A DNA stretch of 64,000 bases from Lachnospiraceae bacterium (GTDB lineage Bacteria > Bacillota > Clostridia > Lachnospirales > Lachnospiraceae). The notes below the pieces were generated by a model that worked only from the letters and a program-made list of their open reading frames with translations, ran no database searches and was not told the DNA's origin. A program made the position numbers and the translations under genes. The stretch is from the NCBI GenBank assembly GCA_022790855.1, contig JAAVYA010000051.1:101951-165950 (forward strand), read 5' to 3'. Positions 18,749 through 27,763 of the stretch are shown piece by piece (within the stretch, counting starts at the first letter, position 1; the number at the start of each line of letters is the position of its first letter).

Positions 18749-19765
18749 CTAGTTAAACCCAACAACCTTCTGTGAAATCTTATAGGCAACCACGGAAATT
18801 TTCCTGCCGCCCTTTCCCGGCAGATTCATGGTTTGTCCCATAATACCGTTTCTTAGCCGATGGAACAGGCGCAGGTCATAATTTTTAATATACTTCCAAA
18901 GCTCCCGTTTTTTGTTTAAATTCTCCTCCGTCCCGGAACGGATACACATAATCGTAGAAATCACCGTAATGATTTCCAGATAGTTAAACATATATTTCCG
19001 CAGCTTCTTATTGGGAAGCTTCCACAAATCCACCGCTTCTACCATCAGCTTGTTCACCTTGATCTGTTGGTCAATCCGTCTAATCATCACCGCTTCATTG
19101 ACAGATTGATCCTCTCTTCCAATAAAATAGCGGTAAAAATCCACATCAAGGTAATACATGGTTTTTACATAAGGCAAAGGGAAATACACAAAAATGTTGT
19201 CCACATAAAAGGTGTGTTCCGGAAGCTTCAAGCCGCATTCCCGCAAAAGCTGTGTACGGTAAATCACAGAATGCATCAAGATATAACGTCCCTTTTTGAA
19301 ATGCTTTGCCTCCTCCCAGCCAAATAGCTGATCTTTGGGCAAAATACTTCTGTAATGCATTACCTTTTTTCGCTTTACCCCTTCCTTTTCATAGACGAAA
19401 TTACTGATCAGCATATCTAAAGCATTCTGCCCGCCGCTTAATGTCCGCAACGTTTCTAAGATTTTCTGGTAGGCTTCTTCATTTACCCAGTCGTCACTGT
19501 CCACCACTTTAAAAAACAAGCCGGTGGCATTACGGATTCCTGCATTTACCGCCTCCCCATGGCCGCCGTTTTTCTGATGGATCGCCTTTACAATAGAGGG
19601 ATATTTTTTTGCATATTGATCTGCAATTTCAGGCGTAGCATCCATCGAACCGTCATCTACGATCAAAATCTCCACATCTTCCCCGCCTGGCAACAGGGAT
19701 TCGATACAATGTTCCATATAATCCTGGGAATTGTAACAAGGAATTGCGATTGATAATAATTTCAT
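18749..19765 (-). CDS. Family 2 glycosyltransferase
   Basis: 338 residues. GT-A fold: LSIAIPCYNSQDYMEHCIESLL at the N-terminus, VDDGSMDAT near 37, GGHGEAVNAGI near 68 and DSDDW near 90 as the nucleotide-sugar and metal-binding acidic motif. It transfers a sugar from a nucleotide donor to a surface polysaccharide or lipid; donor and acceptor cannot be told from sequence. The C-terminal third is basic and lacks clear membrane spans. AAGGAG lies eleven bases before the ATG. It stands alone, without other polysaccharide genes. Confidence 0.85.
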   Translation of the reverse strand: MKLLSIAIPCYNSQDYMEHCIESLLPGGEDVEILIVDDGSMDATPEIADQYAKKYPSIVKAIHQKNGGHGEAVNAGIRNATGLFFKVVDSDDWVNEEAYQKILETLRTLSGGQNALDMLISNFVYEKEGVKRKKVMHYRSILPKDQLFGWEEAKHFKKGRYILMHSVIYRTQLLRECGLKLPEHTFYVDNIFVYFPLPYVKTMYYLDVDFYRYFIGREDQSVNEAVMIRRIDQQIKVNKLMVEAVDLWKLPNKKLRKYMFNYLEIITVISTIMCIRSGTEENLNKKRELWKYIKNYDLRLFHRLRNGIMGQTMNLPGKGGRKISVVAYKISQKVVGFN

Positions 19766-20138
19766 AACTCTGTATTCTCCTTTTGTAAGGTTTTCTTATT
19801 TCAAAACAAAAGCAGGCGCACCTTTTGTCTCTTTGACTCATTGGCTTTATCGCCTGTCCCTGTGGACATTATACACAGTACTGTCCGCCGAAGGCAAATA
19901 CTTTTTTCTTAAGCTTTTCTAAATAATTCCGGAAACCTGAAACACTTCACTCACTGGCATGATATTGCTGCCAGAACCAATGTAAATTAGTTACAGAAAC
20001 AAGATATACAGCCCGGAAAAAGAATGTGAACAAAATTCATATATTATTAACAAAATTATCATAAACTGAACATATCAATGACACAACTGGCAGATATACT
20101 GAAAATCATCAAAGCAAGATTATTATTTGAGCCGATAA

Positions 20139-20166
20139 ACAATTGATTCCCCTCAATTGTTTTTCA
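20139..20166 (+). terminator. Possible small terminator hairpin
   Basis: CAATTGA and TCAATTG flank a 6-base loop (TTCCCC) and are followed by TTTTTC. No gene on this strand precedes it. Confidence 0.4.
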
Positions 20167-20182
20167 TAAATCTTTTTCATAG

Positions 20183-20337
20183 CCTTGCCTTAGGGCGTGT
20201 TAATACGGTTATTCCCGCGTCTTAAGGCAAGGTTCCTCCCAATTTTATTTGGAAGCTTACATTGATAGCCTCACTTTTTCATACATTCAAGCTATAACCT
20301 TTTAGTGGCCGGCATTCAAACGCCGGCCCCTTTTTTT
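20183..20337 (+). ncRNA. Candidate structured small RNA ending in a strong terminator
   Basis: No plus-strand ORF lies between 19766 and 20416, yet the stretch contains a series of helices and a terminator. CCTTGCCTTA (20183-20192) pairs with TAAGGCAAGG (20223-20232). Next come a small CCAA/TTGG hairpin and an ATAGC/GCTAT helix. GGCCGGC (20307-20313) with GCCGGCC (20322-20328) is followed by CC and seven T. About 155 bases. The promoter is not clear (weak -10-like boxes near 20165-20180). It does not match the tmRNA, SRP or RNase P features I know. Alternatively it could be a leader for the AraC gene. The rest of 19766-20182 is AT-rich without clear features. Confidence 0.4.
20307..20337 (+). 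terminator. Strong intrinsic terminator with no upstream gene
   Basis: A perfect 7-base GC stem, an 8-base loop and seven T. It lies 80 bases before the AraC gene. Confidence 0.85.
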
Positions 20338-20416
20338 ATATTTCCCAAACCACATAGAATTATGATAGAATAGAACGAAACACAAATGATTATCTTCTCT
20401 TGAAAGGAGCACTTTC

Positions 20417-21259
20417 ATGAACGACTACGAAAAACGGGGGTATCTGAACCAGGACTACCGTATCTTTCATATTACAGACCAAAGCCAGCGGGAATTTCCC
20501 CACCATTATCACGACTTTTATAAGATTCTGATCCTTCTAAAAGGGGATGTTACCTACTGCATCGAAGGAAAATCTTATCCTTTACTTCCTTATGATATTG
20601 TGCTGATCAGCGCTGGAGAAGTCCACCATCCAATCGTCCGCAGCAGCACCCCTTACGAGCGCATCATTCTCTATATCTCCCCCAACTTTCTGTCTTCTTT
20701 CCGGGCGGAAGGCTGCGACCTGGAGCTTTGCTTTTTACGGGCACAGCAGGAAAAATCCAACGTTCTGCGGCTTCCATCCATCCAAAGCAGCCGGCTGTAT
20801 CAGGCGCTTATGGAACTGGAAGGCTCCGTCACTGAAAAAAGCTATGGAGCAGAATTTTACCGGAAGCTCTTATTCTTGGAATTTATGGTTCATTTAAACC
20901 GTGCCGCCGTTTTGGACACGCTGCATTTTATGCCCAACAATAATGCCAATGATAAGATCCTCATGGTTCTATCCTATATGAACGAACATCTGACAGAAAA
21001 AATCTCCATAGACAGCCTGTCCAAGCAATTTTACATCAGCAAATATTATTTAATGCATTCCTTCAAAAAAGAAACCGGCTACACCATAGGCGCCTATCTG
21101 CATCTGAAACGCCTTTTTTATGGAAGGGAGCTAATCCGACAAGGAATGCCTGTGACAAAAGCCTGCTTCGCATGCGGTTTTTCCAGTTACTCCGCTTTCT
21201 CCAGGGCTTACAAGAAGCAATTTGGGGAAGCCCCCACCCATCCCCAGGGCCTTCCCTGA
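20417..21259 (+). CDS. AraC-family transcriptional regulator with cupin domain
   Basis: 280 residues. An N-terminal cupin sensor domain (HHYHDFYKILILLKGDVTY, residues 28-105) is followed by a C-terminal double helix-turn-helix (residues 180-278) with the family signature ISKYYLMHSFKKETG and the second helix set CFACGFSSYSAFSRAYKK. It probably responds to a small sugar-like ligand; the target is unknown. AAAGGAGC eight bases before the ATG. The neighbouring downstream gene, a trans-sulfuration enzyme, is separated by nearly 200 bases and a hairpin, so co-transcription is doubtful. Confidence 0.9.
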   Translation: MNDYEKRGYLNQDYRIFHITDQSQREFPHHYHDFYKILILLKGDVTYCIEGKSYPLLPYDIVLISAGEVHHPIVRSSTPYERIILYISPNFLSSFRAEGCDLELCFLRAQQEKSNVLRLPSIQSSRLYQALMELEGSVTEKSYGAEFYRKLLFLEFMVHLNRAAVLDTLHFMPNNNANDKILMVLSYMNEHLTEKISIDSLSKQFYISKYYLMHSFKKETGYTIGAYLHLKRLFYGRELIRQGMPVTKACFACGFSSYSAFSRAYKKQFGEAPTHPQGLP

Positions 21260-21373
21260 AAACTGCCCGTTTTTTTGTATATTCCCTGGTGATATTGCAG
21301 ATAATGCTTTAAAAGAGCAGTCCCTTCCATTGACAGGAATCAGTCCCTATGATATTGTTAGACACAAATAAAA

Positions 21374-21406
21374 CGTAACAGTAAAGCCCCTGGCTTCACT
21401 GTTACG
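21374..21406. terminator. Hairpin between araC-type and trans-sulfuration genes
   Basis: 15-base arms (21374-21388 and 21392-21406) with one mismatch and a 3-base loop. On the minus strand it is followed by TTTTATTT; on the plus strand no T run follows, so it could instead be a leader hairpin of the downstream gene. Confidence 0.5.
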
Positions 21407-21456
21407 ATGAAACTACAAAATGAACGTGTTTTTTTACAAAAACGGAGGATTTTCTC

Positions 21457-22635
21457 ATGATCAACGAATGCTATTATGACGAATTTGACAAAAAAGAGGG
21501 ACTCGGCTTTGATTCTAAGGTTGTTCACGGAGCCATGGGCTGCGACCCCATTACCGGAGCCGTCAGTTTCCCAATTTTCCAGAGCGCCACATTCCGTCAC
21601 CGCTCCTTCGGTATTTCCACCGGATACGATTATTCCCGGCTCTCAAACCCTACCCGCCAGGAACTGGAACGCACCATCGCCATACTGGAAGGAGGCCTGG
21701 AAGGTTTTGCATTTACCAGCGGACAGGCTGCCAATATGACAGTTTTTAGTCTGTTAAAAAATGGTGATCATGTATTGCTCTCTGATGATATTTACGGCGG
21801 CACCTTCCGTATCTGTGAAGAAATCTTTCGCGGCGTCGGAGCCGATTTTACTTATGTGGATATGGGTGACCTGGCGCAGGTCCGTGAGCATTTACGCCCT
21901 TCTACCCGGATGATCTTTGTGGAAACTCCTACGAACCCTATGATGAAAGTAGCGGACATTGCGGCCATCTCAAAAATTGCCAAAGAACAAGGCGCCTTGC
22001 TGGTGGTAGACAACACCTTCCTGACCCCTTGCTTCCAGCGTCCCATTGAATTAGGTGCGGATATCGTGGTACACAGCGGCACCAAATATCTCTGCGGCCA
22101 CAACGACGTACTGGCCGGGCTTGCCGTAGTCACTACTCCGGAATTAGCGGAGCATTTTCACGGGGAAACGAAATCCCGGGGAAATCAACTGGCTCCCTTT
22201 GATTCCTGGCTGCTTCTTCGCGGCCTGAAAACCCTGTCCCTAAGAATGAAGCGCCACAACGAAAATGCTATGGAAGTGGCCAAATGGCTGCGCTCTCACC
22301 CCAAAGTAAAAAAAGTCTACTACACCGGCTTTGAAGACCACAAGGGGTATGAGATCTCCTGCAGACAAGCCAGCGGCTTCGGCGGCATGATTTCCTTTGA
22401 ATTAGACAGTGAGGAAAGCGCCCACAAGCTTCTGTCCAACGTCAATATGATTCTCTTCGCAGAAAGCCTGGGAGGGTGTGAGACGCTTGTCACTTATCCT
22501 CTGACCCAAACTCATGAATCCATTCCGCGGAAAACCTGCGAGAAGCTGGGGATCAACGAACGCTTTATCCGCATTTCCATCGGGATAGAAGATGCAGCAG
22601 ATATTATCAACGACCTTTCCCAGGCTTTGGAATAG
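21457..22635 (+). CDS. Cys/Met metabolism PLP-dependent enzyme (cystathionine gamma-synthase/lyase type)
   Basis: 392 residues, PLP fold type I. TSGQAANMTVFSLL, VDNTFLTPCFQRPIELGADIVVHSGTK (Lys of GTKYLCGH binds PLP) and SLGGCETLVTYP near the end are typical of the trans-sulfuration family. It acts on homoserine esters or on cystathionine; sequence alone does not separate gamma-synthase, beta-lyase, gamma-lyase or sulfhydrylase. ACGGAGGA nine bases before the ATG. The dapF start follows 9 bases after its stop, so it heads a three-gene operon with dapF and murE. This places sulfur amino acid and aspartate-family metabolism together. Confidence 0.88.
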   Translation: MINECYYDEFDKKEGLGFDSKVVHGAMGCDPITGAVSFPIFQSATFRHRSFGISTGYDYSRLSNPTRQELERTIAILEGGLEGFAFTSGQAANMTVFSLLKNGDHVLLSDDIYGGTFRICEEIFRGVGADFTYVDMGDLAQVREHLRPSTRMIFVETPTNPMMKVADIAAISKIAKEQGALLVVDNTFLTPCFQRPIELGADIVVHSGTKYLCGHNDVLAGLAVVTTPELAEHFHGETKSRGNQLAPFDSWLLLRGLKTLSLRMKRHNENAMEVAKWLRSHPKVKKVYYTGFEDHKGYEISCRQASGFGGMISFELDSEESAHKLLSNVNMILFAESLGGCETLVTYPLTQTHESIPRKTCEKLGINERFIRISIGIEDAADIINDLSQALE

Positions 22636-22644
22636 GAGCAGCCT

Positions 22645-23496
22645 ATGAACATTCAGTTTACGAAAATGCAGGCCTTTGGCAACGACTATATTTATATGAA
22701 TACTTTGAACCAGGACATGCCCTCTTCTCTGGGGGATTTGGCAAAACACGTCTCTGATATCCACTATGGAATCGGCTCCGACGGCATGGTATTGATCTGC
22801 CCTTCCAATTCCTGTGAATTCCGTATGAGGATTTTCAATCCCGACGGCACAGAAGGAGAAATGTGCGGCAATGCTTTACGCAGCACAGCAAAGTATGTCT
22901 ACGACAAAGGTCTGACAGACAAGACGGATTTCTATATTGAGACATTTGGCGGCAACCAGCATATCCAGCTTGAGACGGCCGGGGGCAAAGTCACCAACAT
23001 AACCGCGGATATCGGAAAGCCTGTTTTGGACGCCAGGAAAATCCCTGTTTGTACCCCTCTGGATACATTTGTGAACCAGCCCGTCTCTGTAGAAGGCCGG
23101 ACATTTTATCTCACAGCCGTCTCCTGGGGCAACCCCCACTGTGTTACGTTTTTGGACACCCTGGAGGATCTGAACATCACCCTCTACGGTCCTGCCATAG
23201 AAACCATGATATCCCTGTTCCCCAACCGCACCAATGTTACGTTCGCCCAGGTGGTTGATGATTCTCATATCAGGATCCGGGAATGGGAACGGGGAACCGG
23301 AGAAACCATCGGCTGCGGAACCGGCTGCTGCACTGCCGTAGCAGCGGCAAACATCCTGGGTTTGTGCGGCCGTACCGTGACCGTAGAACAAATCGGCGGC
23401 CCGCTGCACATCCACTGGGACGAAGAGGACCACATGTTTATGACGGGCCCCTCCCACTATATTTGCGAAGGAGAAATCATCTATGAAGCTGAGTGA
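22645..23496 (+). CDS. dapF: Diaminopimelate epimerase
   Basis: 283 residues. It interconverts LL- and meso-diaminopimelate for lysine and peptidoglycan synthesis. Both catalytic cysteines are visible: EMCGNALRSTAKYV near 73 and GCGTGCCTAVAAAN near 223. FTKMQAFGNDYIYMN at the N-terminus is the usual opening. GGAG eight bases before the ATG. Its end overlaps the murE start by 14 bases, which points to translational coupling. Confidence 0.95.
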   Translation: MNIQFTKMQAFGNDYIYMNTLNQDMPSSLGDLAKHVSDIHYGIGSDGMVLICPSNSCEFRMRIFNPDGTEGEMCGNALRSTAKYVYDKGLTDKTDFYIETFGGNQHIQLETAGGKVTNITADIGKPVLDARKIPVCTPLDTFVNQPVSVEGRTFYLTAVSWGNPHCVTFLDTLEDLNITLYGPAIETMISLFPNRTNVTFAQVVDDSHIRIREWERGTGETIGCGTGCCTAVAAANILGLCGRTVTVEQIGGPLHIHWDEEDHMFMTGPSHYICEGEIIYEAE

Positions 23497-24943
23497 GTTG
23501 ATAGAACACATATCCCCCCTCCAGGTGATCGGGGATGTGGATGTAGATATTTCATCCATAGAATACAATTCCAAACAAGTAACAGATAAGACACTGTTTG
23601 TCTGCCTCAAAGGCTTTAAATCAGACGGACATACCTATATCGGGGACGCCTTCCACAAAGGCGCCTCCGCTTTTCTGGTGGAGACGCTTCCTACCGCTCC
23701 CATTGACGCTACGATCATCCAGGTGACAGACACCCGAAAAGCTCTGGCTTTAGCCGCTGCCGCCTGGTTCGGCCATCCGGCGAAAAAGCTCACTGTCATC
23801 GGCCTTACCGGAACCAAGGGTAAGACTACCACTGCCTTTATGATGAAACAGATTCTGGAGGAATCCGGATATAAAACCGGCATGATCGGAACCGTAGGCG
23901 CCTATATCTGCGACGAAAAAATCCCCATCAAAAATACGACTCCCGAATCCTTTGAGCTTCATTCTCTATTTGCCAGGATGGTGGAGAAAGGCTGTACCCA
24001 CGTGGTTATGGAGGCTTCCTCCCAGGGCTTCAAATTGGAACGCACGGCAGGCATCCTCTTTGATTACGGCGTCTTTTTAAACCTTTCCCCGGATCATATC
24101 AGCCCGGCGGAACACAAGGATTTTGCAGAATACCGGGACTGCAAAAAAATGATGTTTTGCCAAACCAGGCGAGCTGTTGTAAATATCGACGGGGATCACT
24201 GGGAATATGTCACTGCAGACGCCCAAACTCCTATCACGTTCTCCACAAGCCAGCCCGCGTCCCTCACCGCTTCCCACATGGAAAATATCTGGGAGCCAGG
24301 ACTCCTGGGTTCTGCCTTTACAGTCCATGGGCTCTATGAAGGAACCGTAACATTGAACATGCCCGGCGCCTTTAACGTGCATAATGCATTGGCCGCCATG
24401 GCTATTGCCGCGGATCTTGGCATTCCTTTTGAAACAGCTGCATCAGCTCTTAAAAAAGTATCCGTCAAAGGCCGTACACAGCTGATTCCGGAAGCGGCCC
24501 ATTTGTCCACCTTCCTCATTGACTATGCCCACAATGCATTAAGTATTGAAAGCCTTCTTTCCATGTTGAAAAGCTATCATCCAGGACGGCTGATCTGCCT
24601 GTTTGGCGGCGGCGGCAATCGGGACAAGCAGCGGCGCTACGATATGGGAAAGGCTGCGGGGAAATATGCAGACTTGACCATTATCACCACGGATAACCCC
24701 CGCTGGGAAGATCCGGCCAATATCAACGCCCATATTATAGAAGGGCTGGACGTTTACCATGGACAGTACCAGATTATTATGGACCGCACGGAGGCCATCC
24801 ATTACCTTATGGACCACTGCAAAAAGGACGACATTGTTGCATTAATCGGAAAAGGGCATGAAGAATACCAGGAAATCGAAGGCGTAAAATACTACTTTTC
24901 GGAAGAAAGCATCATACGGGAATATGCCCGGGAACAAAACTGA
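23483..24943 (+). CDS. murE: UDP-MurNAc-tripeptide synthetase, meso-DAP type
   Basis: 486 residues. The Mur ligase ATP loop GLTGTKGKTTTAFMM is near 108, the central domain has EASSQGFKLERTAG, and the C-terminal domain has DYAHNALSIESLL. The motif TTDNPRWEDP near 397 is the DNPR signature of enzymes that add meso-diaminopimelate rather than lysine, which agrees with the upstream coupled dapF. It adds DAP to UDP-MurNAc-L-Ala-D-Glu in the cytoplasm. It is the last gene of its operon, followed by a strong terminator. Confidence 0.93.
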   Translation: MKLSELIEHISPLQVIGDVDVDISSIEYNSKQVTDKTLFVCLKGFKSDGHTYIGDAFHKGASAFLVETLPTAPIDATIIQVTDTRKALALAAAAWFGHPAKKLTVIGLTGTKGKTTTAFMMKQILEESGYKTGMIGTVGAYICDEKIPIKNTTPESFELHSLFARMVEKGCTHVVMEASSQGFKLERTAGILFDYGVFLNLSPDHISPAEHKDFAEYRDCKKMMFCQTRRAVVNIDGDHWEYVTADAQTPITFSTSQPASLTASHMENIWEPGLLGSAFTVHGLYEGTVTLNMPGAFNVHNALAAMAIAADLGIPFETAASALKKVSVKGRTQLIPEAAHLSTFLIDYAHNALSIESLLSMLKSYHPGRLICLFGGGGNRDKQRRYDMGKAAGKYADLTIITTDNPRWEDPANINAHIIEGLDVYHGQYQIIMDRTEAIHYLMDHCKKDDIVALIGKGHEEYQEIEGVKYYFSEESIIREYAREQN

Positions 24944-24951
24944 GATCAGAA

Positions 24952-24985
24952 AGGGGTCTGTCGTTTCCCGGCAGACCCCTTTTTC
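24952..24985 (+). terminator. Terminator of the trans-sulfuration/dapF/murE operon
   Basis: AGGGGTCTG (24952-24960) pairs with CAGACCCCT (24972-24980), followed by a T run and TTCTT. Confidence 0.9.
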
Positions 24986-25052
24986 TTCCTTTCACTCTAC
25001 TTACCCTTTGATTATTTAATGGTTTCGAGAAATTTCCCGAAACTGCATAAAA

Positions 25053-25370
25053 TTATTTCCGACTAAATTTGCTGCCCGATTTCGTAACGGTTTCCTGGGC
25101 ACTGGCAGAATGACACCTGGAAAAGATTTCATCACTATAAGGAAGCAAAGTCATCGCGCGGTAGGACAGACTGATCAGGTTGATCAGCCGTTCGATCCCT
25201 TCCTTGCTGCGAATGCGGTATTCCTCCATGGACCAGAAGGTCTTTCCTCCATAATAAGAAACCTCAATGTTCCATCTCAGGCCATACCAGGCCAGCGGCA
25301 GATAAAAGACATTTTCTGCTCCATAAGAATTTATCCTATTATAACCAATGTTTCCGTAATCATCACTCAT
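25053..25370 (-). pseudogene. DDE transposase C-terminal fragment
   Basis: 105 residues. AWYGLRWNIEVSYYGGKTFW followed by RSKEGIERLINLISLSYRAM fits the C-terminal catalytic Glu region (Y-x2-R-W-x-I-E) of IS4/IS701-like DDE transposases. The N-terminal two thirds are missing. A near-palindrome, GTTTCGAGAAATTTCCCGAAAC (quoted as halves GTTTCGAGAAA and TTTCCCGAAAC), at about 25023-25044 downstream may be an old element end or terminator. The first codon overlaps the stop of the PIN fragment, an accident of decay rather than a real start. Confidence 0.7.
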
Positions 25371-25512
25371 TATAAATCATCCATAGTCATACATGGAAGT
25401 TCCTTTTCTTGTCTTAACTGCTTATCATTTGTAAAAAGCATATCACATCCGCTGACAACAGCCGTAGCAATCTGCAAAGCAGCCATAGCCTTAAAATTCT
25501 TATATCGCCCTC
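25370..25512 (-). pseudogene. PIN-domain toxin C-terminal fragment
   Basis: About 47 codons ending at the TAA at 25370-25372. The sequence IRGRYKNFKAMAALQIATA, then GCDMLFTNDKQL and LPCMTMDDL, has the pattern of VapC-like PIN nucleases (DAxQIATA with the Asp replaced by M/A, then FxTND and the final LDDL). The 5' part is gone; it joins directly to the IS110 fragment. The catalytic Asp of the D-A-x-Q position is not present, so it would be inactive even if expressed. Confidence 0.6.
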
Positions 25513-25992
25513 TTATCTTTGCCCCTTGCTCTGCAAATCAATGCCGATCTCAGCAATAATTGCACAGGAAGCCGTTGTGCTGATTCCATAAATGCTACTC
25601 AGCTGCTCCACCTGCAAAGCAAATGGGGCCATGTCTGCCTCAAGACTCTTTTCGATTTCAGTAAGATGTTCTTTTAAGGAATCATAATGGTCCATAAGAA
25701 TCTTCAGGAAGGCTTTTTGATGTTCTAACAGGGTTCCATTTACGGACATGAGGATTTCATCTATACGGTTTCTTGCCTTTGTTTTTAAGCCGGGTGCCAA
25801 AGAAGCCTTGTCAATCTGCCCATGCTCAGTGAGATGCCGGATGATGTTCCTGCCGGAAGCGCCAAAAATATCAGAAATAAAAGAGGAAAGGCGAAAGTCA
25901 GAACTCTGCTGGAACTTCTCGACCCTGTTTCTCTGGGATGTGATGTCACGGATGACGCTCTTACGGTAACGGTTTAAATCGCGGAACTCTGA
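25513..25992 (-). pseudogene. IS110-family transposase internal fragment
   Basis: A continuous frame of about 160 codons. EFRDLNRYRKSVIRD and ITSQRNRVEKF correspond to the middle of IS110 transposases, and the Transposase_20-like segment QLSSIYGISTTASCAIIAEIG follows. Both ends are missing: the N-terminal DEDD domain and the C-terminal serine-containing tail. It ends a few codons after AEIG, where the PIN fragment begins. Confidence 0.75.
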
Positions 25993-26206
25993 TTACATTC
26001 GGGCAATAAAACAAGCCCACTATCAATCATATTTCTATCACTGATAATGGACTTGTTTCGTTGTCCAAATATTTAATTTCACGATGTACAGAATTCTTCC
26101 TTTCTTGATGATTATTTTAGAACGCTCGTTCTAATTACCTTTTGATTACAACTAAAATAAAAAGCCCTAAACCTCATATAAATTCAAGGTCTTAGGCTTC
26201 CTAAAA

Positions 26207-26280
26207 TAGCGGAAGAGGGATTTGAACCCCCGACACCACGGGTATGAACCGTGTGCTCTCGCCAACTGAGCTATTCCGCC
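26207..26280 (-). tRNA. tRNA-Met (CAT), elongator type
   Basis: 74 bases. Acceptor GGCGGAA pairs with TTCCGC(T) to discriminator A; the D-loop has AGCTCAGTTGG; the anticodon arm is CACGG-TTCATAC-CCGTG; the T-arm has GGTTCAAATCC. The sequence resembles Bacillus elongator Met rather than Ile2. CCA is not encoded. Confidence 0.9.
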
Positions 26281-26311
26281 GAAAAACTATCTCTATAAAC
26301 TTGTTATAGAA

Positions 26312-26384
26312 TGGGACCTATAGGGCTCGAACCTATGACCCTCTGCTTGTAAGGCAGATGCTCTCCCAGCTGAGCTAAGATCCC
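26312..26384 (-). tRNA. tRNA-Val (TAC)
   Basis: 73 bases. Acceptor GGGATCT pairs with AGGTCCC (one G-T pair), discriminator A; anticodon arm TCTGC-CTTACAA-GCAGA gives anticodon TAC; T-loop GGTTCGAGCCC. It lies 31 bases upstream of tRNA-Met in the same transcription direction. CCA not encoded. Confidence 0.9.
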
Positions 26385-26555
26385 TTGTGTCTGCTACTAT
26401 ACACTAACTGCAACCGACTTGATAAGTATACTATTACTGTCAAAAAAAGTCAAGCTATTTTTTCATTTTTTTATATTTTTTTATCTCTGGTCTCTATACC
26501 ACATCCCAATACCCTGCTGATTTTAAAGTTGTAATAAAAATTTAAAACGCTCTTT

Positions 26556-27017
26556 TTAAAACTGTAAATACCAAAAAACAGCAAATTCTTCATTATCAAA
26601 GTTTCTGACATCTTCCCAGTTATTTTCCCAGTTACGGATCGCGTAAGGGTATTTCTTCCCCCACTTCTCGCAGACTGCATCAAGCTCTGACAGGGCTGCC
26701 TCTTCATTTGGTGCATTGTATACGGCCTTGAAGTCAGAGGAGAATTTTTTCAGGTCATTATAATTCATCCCAAGCCAGAACCTGCTGGATTCATTTGCCC
26801 CTACCGTGATGCTTAAGATCTCCTTATGCCCATCAACGGTCACGCCCAGCACGATATAGGCGGCACGGCTTAAGATCCGGCCGTCCTCCCGGACTTTATA
26901 ATGGATACAGTCCATAAACACAAACGGGTAGACCGGGTTGAGCGGGCGGGTCTGCCATTCCTTCACCTCGGGCAGGATCTTGTCTGTGATCTTGCTGACC
27001 AATTCCAATTTATCCAT
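26556..27017 (-). pseudogene. IS256-family (mutator) transposase fragment with internal deletion
   Basis: 153 codons. It contains the first catalytic region PFVFMDCIHYKVREDGRI and VDGHKEILSITVGANESSRF. It then jumps from FWLGM straight to NDLKKFSSDFKAVY, skipping the stretch with the second Asp that intact IS256 transposases have. It resumes CEKWGKKYPYAIRNWENNW and ends before the final TTNxIE region. Both the deletion and the missing C-terminus make it inactive. Confidence 0.8.
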
Positions 27018-27262
27018 TGATTATATAATATTTGCCTGTTGACCACAATGTATATTTATACGCCCATTTTTAAAGGATACACAATTCCGAAAAGTAAGAA
27101 AAAAATCGCCAAAATAGCGAAAAGTTTTATATTATTTTGACCATTATATCCTATCTTGAAGACAGGTTCCGACATCATTTGCCATGAAAGCATGGTAATA
27201 TAAACATACTTCATCTTGGCTTCCCTAATAGTTCCAACTACAGAAAGCCTTTTTCCTATTCC

Positions 27263-27299
27263 GGCTGCCTCCCAGATATGTTTTATCCGGGAGGCAGCC
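27263..27299. repeat. Hairpin with 11-base GC-rich arms
   Basis: GGCTGCCTCCC (27263-27273) and its complement (27289-27299), nearly extended inward by AGAT/ATC. No T run follows on either strand. The gap 27018-27370 otherwise contains only AT-rich sequence and an unconvincing 81-codon ORF on the minus strand. Confidence 0.6.
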
Positions 27300-27370
27300 A
27301 AAACTTTTCTCTACTAAGTTTTTGTCGAAAAAAGGTGCCATCCGGCATCCCTTCGTTTTCGTTTGAAATT

Positions 27371-27642
27371 TTACACCGTCTGCTTCCCAAACATTTTAAC
27401 GTATTCCTGAGCCATCTGAAGAGACAGATTCATTTTCTTTTGTAATCGCTCCAAAATATCACTTTCGGAAAGTCCAAAATCAAGTCCCGTTTCAACAATG
27501 CCCTTTGCTTCTCCTTTTGCTTCATTTTCTCTTGCAATTTCATCAAACAAAGATGAAATGTCAGGTCATTTTTTCTCTCTTCCACAAGGAGAATCTTATA
27601 ATCATTTACAAATTCTTTCATCTTTTCTGGAATATCCAGCAT
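27371..27642 (-). pseudogene. Rpn/PD-(D/E)xK transposase-like nuclease, C-terminal fragment with frameshift
   Basis: The start of the fragment reads IPEKMKEFVNDYKILLVEER in one frame. The continuation, EIARENEAKGEAKGIVETGL then ILERLQKKMNLSLQMAQEYV with a stop at 27371, is in another, so at least one frameshift lies near 27540-27590. The motif order is that of the C-terminal part of recombination-promoting (Rpn/YhgA-like) nucleases common in Lachnospiraceae. The catalytic N-terminal domain is absent. Confidence 0.65.
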
Positions 27643-27763
27643 TCCGTGGAGCGAAACCGCCCCATCCCATGGTTTTTCACCGTAATAGGCAGGAACCCCA
27701 GCCTGAAAGCCAGGGTTCCCTTTCCCTCATTTCTTGTCATTCCCAGACATTATGTTTCTCTCA

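Noticed and set aside
27056..27301. 81-codon minus-strand ORF with one hydrophobic segment
   Set aside because: Its first third overlaps a GC-rich hairpin, there is no clear ribosome site and no family similarity is seen; it lies in the mobile-element graveyard.
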